Positions 16,635-25,901 of a stretch of DNA of 43,942 bases are shown one piece after another. How positions within the stretch are numbered: position 1 is the first letter of the stretch; each line of letters opens with the position of its first letter. Below the pieces are notes generated by a model, which saw only the letters and a program-made list of their open reading frames with translations, was not told the origin of the DNA and did no database searches. Position numbers and translations under genes: made by a program. This stretch comes from an uncultured Verrucomicrobia subdivision 3 bacterium (GTDB taxonomy: Bacteria; Verrucomicrobiota; Verrucomicrobiia; Limisphaerales; UBA11358): the NCBI GenBank assembly GCA_903833055.1, contig CAILDU010000148.1, positions 1 through 43,942 of the forward strand. The letters are read 5' to 3'.

Positions 16635-18536
16635 GTGAAGCTCAAAACGCATTCATTTTTCTCTGCCATTATGAATTTTCGCTGGTTAAACGCATTGGTT
16701 TGGGGCAACTCCGTGGCACTCGCCTGGATGTGGGGACTCGGTTTGTTTTTCAGCGTGCAGATGACGTTCATGTTCGGCCTGCAAGGCTTGCTACTGTTCG
16801 CCATTCCGAATGCCGTGGGCCTGATGCTGTTTGGTTTTCTCACGCAGATCGTAGCCAATCGTCATGACGGCGGACGGGAATCGCTGGCAATTTTCTTTGA
16901 TAAATTCGCCAAACCGTTCCGGCTGATTTTTTATCTCTATCAAATCTTGGCGCTCACGCTCACGGTGTTTGCGTTGGCGCGCTATCTGTTCGTGCCGCTG
17001 CAACTCGCGTCCGGCGGACTTTTTGTCATCTACTTGTGCCTGATTGTATTTGTCATTCTCGCGGCGGGTTGTTTGTTCGGCGAAGAATTTGGCATTGAGA
17101 AAATTAAATACAGCCATGCGCTACTCGGCCTGTTACTGCTCGTTTGCGTCGGAATAATTCTGTGCGGCTTGCAACCGTTTCTGCCGGCGAACTTCACTTG
17201 GACCGCGCCATTCCCGAAAGAATGGACCGGCCCGACAATTTACGGTTACGCGATTCCGCTGACGGTCGGCTTGCTGGTTGGGCCGTGGTTGGATTTGCAA
17301 CATTGGCAACGCGCAATTCAAATTCACCGCGAAAACACTTCCATCCGTTTAAGTTATTTTTTTGGCGGCGGCATTTTTTTCCTGATGCTGCTCTTCCACG
17401 GCTGTCTGGCGTTGTGGGTGATGGATAAGCAAGACGCACCGCTGCCCGCCAATGTCGCGCTGGACGGTTTCAAATATGCCCACGATTTAGTGACCCATTA
17501 TTTCATCAACAACTCCGCCGCGTCCGGCTGGATGCCGCTGGCGTATTTTTCGTTCCTTTCGATTTGCGTGCTGACCACGCTGGACAGCGGCTACATCGCG
17601 CTCAAATGGTTTCTCGGCAGCAATGTGGAAAAAAGCCAGAACATGCTTGTCTCGCTCGTTCCCAAACAAATGATCAGCTCGCCGATACCGAGCTTCATGC
17701 TGGTCGGCGTCATCACGCTCGTCGGAATTTTTGCCAAGTTGGAACTGGAATATTTCATGGTCGCCTACGCGTCGTTCTTTGTCGGTTACGCGGCACTGGC
17801 TATCGCCCGCTGCTTTGTGCCGAACTCGCAACAGCCGTTGCCGCAAATCCGCATGATTTCCATGGCCAGCATGTCCATCGTGATTTTTGCGTTTGGTTAT
17901 CTCAACAGCCAGACGCCGCTGCTTTTTTTAGGTTCGTTGCTCCCGCTGATTTACGGCAGTTGGCTTGTGTTTAACACCGACCTGCTGCGCGTCGCCACCG
18001 AGAAAGCCAGCGAAGTGATTGAAGCCGCCGCCGAAATTCCCGCCATCCGCGCGCTGACCCATGCGACCGCCGCCGTGACAAATTCGGAAGTCAAAGCGCC
18101 GGCGGACACTCACGCGCTCGCCGGTCATTTCGAGGGCAAATGGTTTGTCTATTCCATGTTCGCCACTTACGCCGATACCAACTCCGTCGGCAATGTTTAC
18201 TTCGGTATGTATCCAATGTTCGTGGGCAAAACGCGCGAATTATTTTTCAACGCCACGATGCCGAACTTCGATCTCAAAACCACGACGTTTTACATTTTGA
18301 CCCGCAGCTTTGAACACAAATTTATTCGCGAAGCCCGCGAGTTCGACACCATCACCGTGAAAATCCGCATCGCCGAATACAACCGAAAATTCTGCACGCT
18401 CGAACATCAAATCTTCAATTCCGAACACGCCCTGCTGGGCAAAGGCAAGCAATCGCTTTTGTTCGTTTCATCCAAAGATTTCAGCCTGCTCGACATTCCG
18501 CCGGAAGTTTACACCTCGTTCATCCGCTACGCTTAA
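16635..18536 (+). CDS. Polytopic membrane (transporter-like) protein fused to C-terminal hotdog (4HBT-like) thioesterase domain
   Basis: About 450 aa of TM helices then EGKWFVYSMFATYADTNSVGNVYFGMYPMFVGKTRELFF...HKFIREAREFDTITVKIRIAEYNRKFCTLEHQIFNSEHALLGKGKQSLLFV, a hotdog-type signature. GTG start in track; ATG at 16671 alternative. Confidence 0.75.
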   Translation: MKLKTHSFFSAIMNFRWLNALVWGNSVALAWMWGLGLFFSVQMTFMFGLQGLLLFAIPNAVGLMLFGFLTQIVANRHDGGRESLAIFFDKFAKPFRLIFYLYQILALTLTVFALARYLFVPLQLASGGLFVIYLCLIVFVILAAGCLFGEEFGIEKIKYSHALLGLLLLVCVGIILCGLQPFLPANFTWTAPFPKEWTGPTIYGYAIPLTVGLLVGPWLDLQHWQRAIQIHRENTSIRLSYFFGGGIFFLMLLFHGCLALWVMDKQDAPLPANVALDGFKYAHDLVTHYFINNSAASGWMPLAYFSFLSICVLTTLDSGYIALKWFLGSNVEKSQNMLVSLVPKQMISSPIPSFMLVGVITLVGIFAKLELEYFMVAYASFFVGYAALAIARCFVPNSQQPLPQIRMISMASMSIVIFAFGYLNSQTPLLFLGSLLPLIYGSWLVFNTDLLRVATEKASEVIEAAAEIPAIRALTHATAAVTNSEVKAPADTHALAGHFEGKWFVYSMFATYADTNSVGNVYFGMYPMFVGKTRELFFNATMPNFDLKTTTFYILTRSFEHKFIREAREFDTITVKIRIAEYNRKFCTLEHQIFNSEHALLGKGKQSLLFVSSKDFSLLDIPPEVYTSFIRYA

Positions 18537-18603
18537 AAGTTTTCCGCCCCGCTTGCCGGACGATTTCAAGCTCGCGCTGAAATTGTTGCGGGTGAAAAAG
18601 TAA
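18537..18603 (+). repeat. Diverged rluD 3' tail, copy 2 (noncoding remnant)
   Basis: AAGTTTTCCGCCCCGCTTGCCGGACGATTTCAAGCTCGCGCTGAAATTGTTGCGGGTGAAAAAGTAA aligns to copy 1 with a frameshifting extra base. Confidence 0.85.
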
Positions 18604-18612
18604 TCGTGCTGT

Positions 18613-19167
18613 TCACGAAACCAGCCGCCATTCGGATTCCAAACCACGCCGCTGAATCCATTCGTTCAAAGCCGTTCGATCCAGTTGCTCGCCTGAAACC
18701 GCAAGGATGGCGCGGATGTCGCGCAGATGTTTTTCGGCGCGGCCTTCACGATAGTATTCCAGCTTCCGCACGATGACATATTCCGGCGGCGCGAGCATGA
18801 TGGTTTCGCCCTCATATTCCACCGCACGTTTGCCGCGAAACGCCCAAGCATTCAATTCGTCGCGCCCAGTCGGATACATATCGGCTTTGAAGCCGGTGTC
18901 GCGGTGGATGAGATTGAAATGACCGTGCTGTTCCCGCGCCGTTTCGGCCAAGATGGTTTCCAGCGGCGGCAGATAAAATTCTTTTTCGGGGAAAACCGTG
19001 AGCAGCTTCTGAATGTCATTGGCATTTAGAAAAACAATGCAGTCCACATCATGCGTGAGGCGGGGTTCGCCGTAGAAAATGGCGGCCACACTGCCGCTGA
19101 CCACATAACGGATGCCCGCGCGGTTCAGCGGTCGCACAAAAAGCAGGAACAATTCAAGATCGGGCAT
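18613..19167 (-). CDS. Nucleotidyltransferase-fold protein (AbiEii/MNT-like)
   Basis: GIRYVVSGSVAAIFYGEPRLTHDVDCIVFL (GS...DxD), KADMYPTGRDELNAWAF, APPEYVIVRKLEYYREGRAEKHLRDIRAIL. Confidence 0.82.
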   Translation of the reverse strand: MPDLELFLLFVRPLNRAGIRYVVSGSVAAIFYGEPRLTHDVDCIVFLNANDIQKLLTVFPEKEFYLPPLETILAETAREQHGHFNLIHRDTGFKADMYPTGRDELNAWAFRGKRAVEYEGETIMLAPPEYVIVRKLEYYREGRAEKHLRDIRAILAVSGEQLDRTALNEWIQRRGLESEWRLVS

Positions 19168-19357
19168 GGCTGAAAATCCGGCGCACCTCGTCGTCCAGGC
19201 GCGGCTCCGGCCAGTCGGGATGCTGGCTGCGCAAGCCCGCCGCTTTCATTTTGCGCGCCGACCAGTAGAGCCGCTCGGCCAGTTGCAGCCGCCGCGCGCC
19301 GGTCATGGCGCGCAACGCCGCAAACTGTTCGGGACTGGTCTGCTCATCCGTCAGCAT
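19154..19357 (-). CDS. Small partner protein of nucleotidyltransferase
   Basis: 67 aa MLTDEQTSPEQFAALRAMTGARRLQLAERLYWSARKMKAAGLRSQHPDWPEPRLDDEVRRIFSHARS; overlaps NTase start by 14 bp. Confidence 0.7.
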   Translation of the reverse strand: MLTDEQTSPEQFAALRAMTGARRLQLAERLYWSARKMKAAGLRSQHPDWPEPRLDDEVRRIFSHARS

Positions 19358-19411
19358 GAAATCATCATGCGCCAGAAAAATGATTCGTGCAAGCGCCGGG
19401 CTTTTGTTGTT

Positions 19412-19500
19412 TCATCCGCGCACGCAGAAGCCGTTGAAATTTTCCGCCCCGTTGCCGGATGATTTTAAGCTCGCGCTGAAATTACTGCGGGTGAAATAAT
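19412..19500 (+). repeat. Diverged rluD 3' tail, copy 3
   Basis: TCATCCGCGCACGCAGAAGCCGTTGAAATTTTCCGCCCCGTTGCCGGATGATTTTAAGCTCGCGCTGAAATTACTGCGGGTGAAATAAT; reads HPRTQKPLKFSAPLPDDFKLALKLLRVK-stop vs rluD HPRTQKLVKFSAPLPDDFKLALKLLKMK-stop. Confidence 0.92.
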
Positions 19501-19514
19501 AGAAAATAAATCCA

Positions 19515-20093
19515 ATGGAAAATCCTGGAGAAACTCTTGTAGGCGACTATTTAAGATTCGTTCTTGAATGCGACTTTGTTGATTTCAACGTTTACACAAA
19601 AACCGTTCAGGGGGAAATAGACGTGATTGGCATCAACAACACGACAAAGCACGTTTACATTTGCGAGGTGGTTACGCATTTGGCAACTGGTATGCAATAT
19701 ACGAAGGATAAAAGGCCAGATACTGGAGATCGCCTAGCGAGAAAATTTATAAAGGATATTGATTACGGCAAAGTGGCGTTTGAGGGATATGCAAAAACCT
19801 ATATGTTTTGGTCGCCAGTAGTTAAACCTTCAAATGGTAAAGTTGAATACAACCAGTTTCTTCATTTGCAGCAGGCTGTTGATGAAGTAAAGAAAGCGAC
19901 AGGCATTGAGATTAAACGAATCATCAATGAAGATTACGTCAAGGCGATCAATGACCTGCGGGATTTTGCTCAAAAAGAAACCAAGGAATTAAAATCGCCG
20001 ATCATGCGATTTTTACAGATAGAGCATTACGCCACACACAATCTCAAACGCCTCAAGAAAACTAGGTTCATCACCCCGCCGTCAGCCGGATGA
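19515..20093 (+). CDS. Hypothetical protein, possible PD-(D/E)XK nuclease fold
   Basis: ETLVGDYLRFVLECDFVDFNVYTKTVQGEIDVIGINNTTKHVYICEVVTHL: E...D-x10-13-E-x-V arrangement; lower GC than neighbours. Confidence 0.55.
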   Translation: MENPGETLVGDYLRFVLECDFVDFNVYTKTVQGEIDVIGINNTTKHVYICEVVTHLATGMQYTKDKRPDTGDRLARKFIKDIDYGKVAFEGYAKTYMFWSPVVKPSNGKVEYNQFLHLQQAVDEVKKATGIEIKRIINEDYVKAINDLRDFAQKETKELKSPIMRFLQIEHYATHNLKRLKKTRFITPPSAG

Positions 20094-21030
20094 TTTCGCG
20101 GAGCGTCGTCTGCGGTTTGAAGTTCACGCAGCGTTCCAATTTTTCCACCAGCGGTTTGCGGCGGCGCATATCGTCAAAGCCCGGCGCGTAAGCCTGATCG
20201 TAGGGAATCAATTCGATTTGCGACTTTGAATCAAGCGTAGCCACGACGAGCTTGGCCAATTCTAAAATGGAAATTTCTTCCGTGCCGCCGATGTTGAAAA
20301 TTTCGCCACGCGCCGCATCGTTTTTCTGCAATCGCACCAAGGCTTCCACGACATCGTGGACGAGACAGAAGCAACGGGATTGCGCGCCGTCGCCAAATAC
20401 TTTCAGCGGCTCGTTGTTTTTCGCGGCGGAAATGAAGCGCGGCAAAACCATGCCGTAACGTCCGGTTTGTCTTGGCCCAACCGTGTTAAAAAGCCGCGCG
20501 ATGGTCACGGGCAAATTCTTCTCGCGCGCGTAGGCGAGCGCGAGAAATTCGTCCGTGAGCTTCGAGCACGCGTAACTCCAGCGCGATTGTCCAGGCGGCC
20601 CGATGAGCAAATCGTCGTCCTCGCTAAATTCCGGTTTCGCGCTCTTGCCATAAACTTCCGAAGTGGAAGTGAATAAAATCGGCGTTGAATTTTTCGCCGC
20701 CGCGCGCAGCAAAATTTGCGTCTCATTGAAACTCGCTTCCAAAACGTGCAACGCAGATTTCACGACCAGTTCCACGCCAACAGTCGCCGCAAGGTGAAAA
20801 ATAAATTCTGAATTTGCCGCGAGTTCCGGCAATTCCGCGAAGGCGGAAATCTTGGTCTGAATAAAACGGAAGTTTTTATTTTGCGCCACAGCACGCAAAT
20901 TGTCCCGGCTGCCGGTGGATAAATCGTCAATGACGACAACGCTTTTACCATCTTTCAACAATCGTTCCACCAAGTGCGCGCCGATAAAACCCGCGCCGCC
21001 GGTGACCAAAATATGTTTTCCATTTTTCAT
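20071..21030 (-). CDS. NAD-dependent nucleotide-sugar epimerase/dehydratase (extended SDR)
   Basis: ILVTGGAGFIGAHLVERLL, FHLAATVGVELVV, TSTSEVYG, SYACSKLTDEFLALAYA, RLFNTVGPRQTGRYGMVLPRF. Confidence 0.94.
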   Translation of the reverse strand: MKNGKHILVTGGAGFIGAHLVERLLKDGKSVVVIDDLSTGSRDNLRAVAQNKNFRFIQTKISAFAELPELAANSEFIFHLAATVGVELVVKSALHVLEASFNETQILLRAAAKNSTPILFTSTSEVYGKSAKPEFSEDDDLLIGPPGQSRWSYACSKLTDEFLALAYAREKNLPVTIARLFNTVGPRQTGRYGMVLPRFISAAKNNEPLKVFGDGAQSRCFCLVHDVVEALVRLQKNDAARGEIFNIGGTEEISILELAKLVVATLDSKSQIELIPYDQAYAPGFDDMRRRKPLVEKLERCVNFKPQTTLREIIRLTAG

Positions 21031-22175
21031 TTAAGTGCGTTCGCCACGGCTTCCGCCAGTTTCTCGCGAAATTCGGCGCTTTCAATTTTTTCCGTCTCAC
21101 GCGTGTTGGAAAGATAGCCACCTTCAATCAAAACCGCCGGACGCCTTTGGCCGAGCAGCACGCCCATGAACCGCGCGCGCCGGATGCCGCGATCTTCCTC
21201 GCCGCTCGCGTGCAAGACCGCCGCATGCAGCCGGACGGCGAATTGTAAATTTTCCACATCGAAAGCATTATTCGGATAATGGTCGCTCCACAAATCGCTG
21301 TAGCCGCGCGTGAGTGTGGAAGGCATTCCGCTCGGCGTCAGGCAATACGTTTCGAGGCCGTTCTGAATTTTGTCCGGCGCGGCGGAATTGAAATGCAGAC
21401 TGACAAATAAATCCGCATGATGCGCCTCGGCAAAGTTGACGCGATTGGAAAGCGCGAGGTCGGAATCATTCGTGCGCGTCAGAAAAACTTTCCATCCGTT
21501 CGTCGCGAGCAGCGTCTGAATACGCCGCGCCCAGTCGAGCGTAAATTCTTTTTCAAATCGTCCGTCCGTCAAACTGTGCGTGCCGACATTTGCGCCGCCA
21601 TGGCCGGGATCGAGCACGAGCACACGATTGGTTCCAAAGGCCAACGGTTCGTCGAGCAACAACGGCTCCAGATTTTTTTGCAAATCGAGACCGTAAACGA
21701 AAATCTGGTCGTCAATGATTTCGGGCGCAAAACCGAGGTGCATTGTCAGACCATTCCAACTCGCCTCGCGGCTGCCGATTTCCAAAATCATTGTGCCGTG
21801 GTGCGAACTAATGGAATAGCTGGCGACCGGAGAATTAGAAATTTTGCGCGGCGCGGCGAGTTTATTTTCCACCGCCCAACGGTCGAGCGAAGTCCAAGTC
21901 AAAATGGGCGCGGGTGGAGAAACTTTTTGCGGCGACGAAATCGGATGAACGGCTGGCGCAGAAATCGTTTTGACAACGGAGTGCGGCGGCAGATTTTTGG
22001 ACGGATTCCTTTTTACCAGCGCGGGCTGGACGACCTCATTCGTCAGCGACCATTCGCGTGGGGGTGGCTGCGCTTCCGAACCTTGATAAACGCTGTTGCA
22101 GCCCGTGAGGAGCAGCAGCATTCCGCCAAAAATGATTCCCGCAAATTTGAACACGCGCCAATTGTGCGGAAGCAA
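21027..22175 (-). CDS. N-acetylmuramoyl-L-alanine amidase (Amidase_3), predicted lipoprotein
   Basis: LLLLTGC lipobox; VLVLDPGHGGANVGTHSLTDGRFEKEFTLD, FLTRTNDSDLALSNRVNFAEAHHADLFVSLHFNSA; ATGA overlap with downstream SDR gene. Confidence 0.92.
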   Translation of the reverse strand: MLPHNWRVFKFAGIIFGGMLLLLTGCNSVYQGSEAQPPPREWSLTNEVVQPALVKRNPSKNLPPHSVVKTISAPAVHPISSPQKVSPPAPILTWTSLDRWAVENKLAAPRKISNSPVASYSISSHHGTMILEIGSREASWNGLTMHLGFAPEIIDDQIFVYGLDLQKNLEPLLLDEPLAFGTNRVLVLDPGHGGANVGTHSLTDGRFEKEFTLDWARRIQTLLATNGWKVFLTRTNDSDLALSNRVNFAEAHHADLFVSLHFNSAAPDKIQNGLETYCLTPSGMPSTLTRGYSDLWSDHYPNNAFDVENLQFAVRLHAAVLHASGEEDRGIRRARFMGVLLGQRRPAVLIEGGYLSNTRETEKIESAEFREKLAEAVANALK

Positions 22176-22360
22176 AATGCGGACTCAAGCTGTTTCAGAT
22201 TTTTTTCGTAAAAACAATTTTACCAGTTTGCCGGCCGCTCGAAACACCGGCTTGACGGACATTGACCGGACGTGCAACATCGCTTGTATTCATGGTGTTA
22301 AAGTGCGATTTGTGTCGGACGGCAAACGCCGGTCGCCAGCCGCACTTTCAAAAAATCGCA

Positions 22361-23386
22361 ATGGCTTTCACAAAATTTTCCGAACAATCGCAGGGCGTTC
22401 AACTGTTGCAACGCTCGCTGGCGCGTGGTCGCCTCGGCCACGCGTATTTGTTCACCGGCCACCAGCTTGAGGAACTCGAAACGCTCGCGCGCACGCTGGC
22501 AAAAACTCTGAACTGCCAGAATCCGGTCAAAACTTCTGGCGTCGCCACCGATTGCTGCGATGAGTGTTTAAACTGCAAAAAAATCGAGAACGATTCGCAC
22601 GCGGACATTCACTGGGCACGCGCGGAATCCAAGTCGCGCATTATTTCCGTTGATCAAACGCGTGAATTGACGCGGGAAATCCAACTCAAACCGACCGAAG
22701 CCGGTTACAAAATCGCCATCATTTCCGGCGCTGACCGACTCAACTCGCAAGCGGCGAATGCGTTTCTCAAAACGCTGGAAGAACCGCCGCCGAAATCCGT
22801 TTTGATTTTGCTCACGACCGAACCTTCACGGATTTTGGAAACCATTTTGTCGCGCTGTTTACGCCTTAATTTCTCCGCTGAAACCGCGCGCAAACTTTCC
22901 GCCGAGCAATCCATCTGGTTGCAACAATTCAGCTCCGCCGCTGCTGGCGAACAGAAAAGTTTATTCAGTCGTTATCGCCTGCTCGATTCATTGTTGCAAC
23001 ATCTTAACACGCTCCGCGCCCGCGTGGATGAAGCATTATCTGCGCGTTCGCCACTGGAAAAATACACCGACGCGGAAAAAGATTTGCGCGAAAAATGGGA
23101 AGAAGAATTGAAAGCCGGTATCGAGGCCGAGTATCGCCGCCAGCGCGCGGAAGTTTTATTGCTGCTGCAATGGTGGTTGCGCGATGTCTGGTTTTTGACG
23201 CTCGCCGCCGGCGAAGAATTGTTGCACCTGCCGCAAATCGCCGGCGCGAATGAAGTCGCTAAACGCATCAGCGCGCGGCAGGCGCAGGAAAATTTGGCGG
23301 TGCTTGAACAAACCCAGCGGCTGCTCCACAGCAACGTGCAGGAAGCGCTCGCGCTCGAAGTTGGCCTGCTGAAATTGCAGCTCTGA
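22361..23386 (+). CDS. holB: DNA polymerase III delta' subunit
   Basis: MAFTKFSEQSQGVQLLQRSLARGRLGHAYLFTGHQ..., Cys cluster CCDECLNCKKI, ISGADRLNSQAANAFLKTLEEPPPKSVLILLTTEPSRILETILSRCL. Confidence 0.9.
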   Translation: MAFTKFSEQSQGVQLLQRSLARGRLGHAYLFTGHQLEELETLARTLAKTLNCQNPVKTSGVATDCCDECLNCKKIENDSHADIHWARAESKSRIISVDQTRELTREIQLKPTEAGYKIAIISGADRLNSQAANAFLKTLEEPPPKSVLILLTTEPSRILETILSRCLRLNFSAETARKLSAEQSIWLQQFSSAAAGEQKSLFSRYRLLDSLLQHLNTLRARVDEALSARSPLEKYTDAEKDLREKWEEELKAGIEAEYRRQRAEVLLLLQWWLRDVWFLTLAAGEELLHLPQIAGANEVAKRISARQAQENLAVLEQTQRLLHSNVQEALALEVGLLKLQL

Positions 23387-23390
23387 CGCG

Positions 23391-24767
23391 ATGAAAAATC
23401 TCACCGCGACGAAAATTTACGCGCTCGCGTTCGGACTTTTCCTCGGTCTCTGCATCTGGAAATTCGGCAACCCAGTCATCCTTGACCACAAAATTTCTGC
23501 GCCCACAACGCCGTCGGAATTTCTCAACGAAGCATGGCCGTTGCATTGGGCTAATTGGGTTTTATTGCCGCTCGCAGCTATCGGCGCAATTTTAATTTTT
23601 CAACAAAAGTTTTCGTGGACACACACGAAATGGCTATGGTTATTACCGATTGTGTGGCTCGGCTGGCAATTCATTTCCGCCACGCAAACCGTGGATGCCG
23701 ATTTAACGGCGGCGACGCTCTGGCAGTGTTGCGGCTGCGTGGCTTGTTATTTTTTGGGCGCGCTGATATTTGCGCGTGATAATTTGTGGCGCTGGCTGCT
23801 GCCGGGATTACTGGCGGCATTTGCCTTTTGTCTCGTGCGCAGCATTGATCAGCACCTCTTTGAATTTCCGCAAAACCACCAAATGCTCGTCGAAGGCGAA
23901 CGCAATGGCTGGACAAATTTTCCGCCTGCAACCGTCGCGGAAATGAAAACCAGCGGCGTCATCCTCACCACCAACGGCATGGACGTAGCCAACCCTGCCA
24001 TCCTTGAAAAATTTAAAAAGGGTCGCGTCGCTGGCACGCTTGTTTATCCAAATGCGCTCGCCGGAATCATTTTATTGCTCTGGCCGCTATCACTTGCGCT
24101 CGCGTTTGGCGTCACCAAACAATTGAAGCCGCTTATCCGCTTCGGCGTGGTCGGGCTGACCATTTTTCTCGGTAGCGCGGCTTTTTTCTGGAGCGGATCA
24201 AAACTCGGATGGCTCATCGCCCTCACCATTGTCGGAATTTTTCTGCTGCGGCTCGATTGGCCCAAGAAGATAAAACTGGCAACCGTTGCGTTTGCGCTCG
24301 CCCTCGGCCTCGGAATTTTTGCCGTTCGTTTCCATAATTATTTTTCTGCCGGCGCCACGAGCGTAGGCGCACGGTTTGATTATTGGTGGGCCGCCGTGCA
24401 AACCACCGCCGCCAAACCGGTTTTTGGCTCCGGGCCGGGAACTTTTCAGCGGCCTTACGCCCAGCTCAAATCGCCAGCGGCCGAAATGGCACGGCTCACA
24501 CACAATGATTACTTGGAACAATTTTCCGATTCCGGCGTGATCGGTGGACTAGCTTACACGGCTTGGATTTTACTGGCATTGAGCGCGGTGGGCAAAAGAC
24601 TATGGCGGTGTAGTGACACATTGAGCTTTGCCATCGCCGCCGGACTGTTCGGCTGGTTCGCGCAGAGCTTTGGCGAATTTGGTTTTTACATTCCAGCACT
24701 TGCTTGGACAGCTTTTACGTTATTGGGATGCCTAACCAAGCAAGATGGAATTGAATTAGACAAGTAA
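23391..24767 (+). CDS. O-antigen ligase/polymerase-like polytopic membrane protein
   Basis: Multiple TM helices; GTLVYPNALAGIILLLWPLSL, VGARFDYWWAAVQTTAAKPVFGSGPGTFQRPYAQLK, THNDYLEQFSDSGVIGGLAY, typical Wzy_C. Confidence 0.9.
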   Translation: MKNLTATKIYALAFGLFLGLCIWKFGNPVILDHKISAPTTPSEFLNEAWPLHWANWVLLPLAAIGAILIFQQKFSWTHTKWLWLLPIVWLGWQFISATQTVDADLTAATLWQCCGCVACYFLGALIFARDNLWRWLLPGLLAAFAFCLVRSIDQHLFEFPQNHQMLVEGERNGWTNFPPATVAEMKTSGVILTTNGMDVANPAILEKFKKGRVAGTLVYPNALAGIILLLWPLSLALAFGVTKQLKPLIRFGVVGLTIFLGSAAFFWSGSKLGWLIALTIVGIFLLRLDWPKKIKLATVAFALALGLGIFAVRFHNYFSAGATSVGARFDYWWAAVQTTAAKPVFGSGPGTFQRPYAQLKSPAAEMARLTHNDYLEQFSDSGVIGGLAYTAWILLALSAVGKRLWRCSDTLSFAIAAGLFGWFAQSFGEFGFYIPALAWTAFTLLGCLTKQDGIELDK

Positions 24768-24792
24768 CAGGTGATTTAATAAGCTATCAACC

Positions 24793-25224
24793 ATGAAAGT
24801 TTTGTTTCTCAATGGCCCAAATTTGAACCTGCTCGGCACACGCGAGCCGGAAATTTATGGCCGCTTAACTTTGGCAGACATTGAAAAACAAGTTCGCACG
24901 CGCGCGGGGGAATTGAAAGTGGAAGTGGATTTTCGACAATCAAATATTGAAGGTGATCTGGTCGGATGGATTCAAGAGGCCAAAGGAAAATTTCAGGCAA
25001 TTGTAATTAATGCTGCAGCTTACACACATACTAGCGTGGCTATACACGATGCCATTTCGGCGGTTGGTGTGCCGACAATTGAAATTCATCTCTCTAACGT
25101 CCATGCCCGCGAAGAATTTCGCCATAAATCTTTGATTGCGTCCGTTTGCCGAGGACAAATTTGTGGATTCGGAGTTAAATCCTATATTTTAGGACTTGAA
25201 GCGTGCGTTTACGTTACCGAATAA
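24793..25224 (+). CDS. aroQ: Type II 3-dehydroquinate dehydratase
   Basis: [73 protein letters not shown]. Confidence 0.97.
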   Translation: MKVLFLNGPNLNLLGTREPEIYGRLTLADIEKQVRTRAGELKVEVDFRQSNIEGDLVGWIQEAKGKFQAIVINAAAYTHTSVAIHDAISAVGVPTIEIHLSNVHAREEFRHKSLIASVCRGQICGFGVKSYILGLEACVYVTE

Positions 25225-25413
25225 AAATAGAGCGATTTTTTCGATAATACATGCCTTTTATTATTTTAAAATTCAGGCTTGACCTTCTCGCAGTAAGAAA
25301 TACACTCTTCAAAGTATCGTTTTTGTGTTCAGCAGAGCCTTTAATTGACCGCTGATTTTTGGCATAAAAACTATATTTTTACACTTTATAAAACACTTTA
25401 ACGAAAACGCATC

Positions 25414-25878
25414 GTGGAACTCAAAGATATAAAAGCCATCATTGATTTGATGAAGAAAAACTCCATCACGGAGTTCGAACTGGAAGAAAAAGATTCAAAG
25501 CTCCGCCTGAAACGTGGCTTAAATGGATCTTCGCCCGCAGTTCAAAGCGACGATTCATTTCAGATGATTCCGGTGCCGGTTACATCTCCAGCTTCTCCCA
25601 CAGCTGCGGCGGCAGCACCAGTTACAGTGAATTCTGGTGAAATTGACATCAAATCACCGATGATTGGAACTTTTTATCGTTCACCTTCGCCGGAATCAGC
25701 TTCTTATGCGGAAGTTGGTGCCGAGGTGAATGCCGACACGGTTGTTGCCATTATTGAAGCAATGAAGGTAATGAACGAAATTAAGGCCGAGGTTAAGGGT
25801 GTTATCACTCAAATTCTGGTTGAAAATGGCAAACCAGTTGAATTTGGCCAGCCAATGTTCAAAGTTCGTCCGACTTAA
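25414..25878 (+). CDS. accB: Acetyl-CoA carboxylase biotin carboxyl carrier protein
   Basis: [38 protein letters not shown] biotinylation motif; GTG start. Confidence 0.97.
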   Translation: MELKDIKAIIDLMKKNSITEFELEEKDSKLRLKRGLNGSSPAVQSDDSFQMIPVPVTSPASPTAAAAAPVTVNSGEIDIKSPMIGTFYRSPSPESASYAEVGAEVNADTVVAIIEAMKVMNEIKAEVKGVITQILVENGKPVEFGQPMFKVRPT

Positions 25879-25901
25879 ACGGTTTTTCAACCGCACTTAT
25901 C

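Noticed and set aside
25225-25413. AT-rich leader upstream of accB as promoter/riboswitch
   Set aside because: Candidate -35/-10 pairs have poor spacing and no convincing helices were found.
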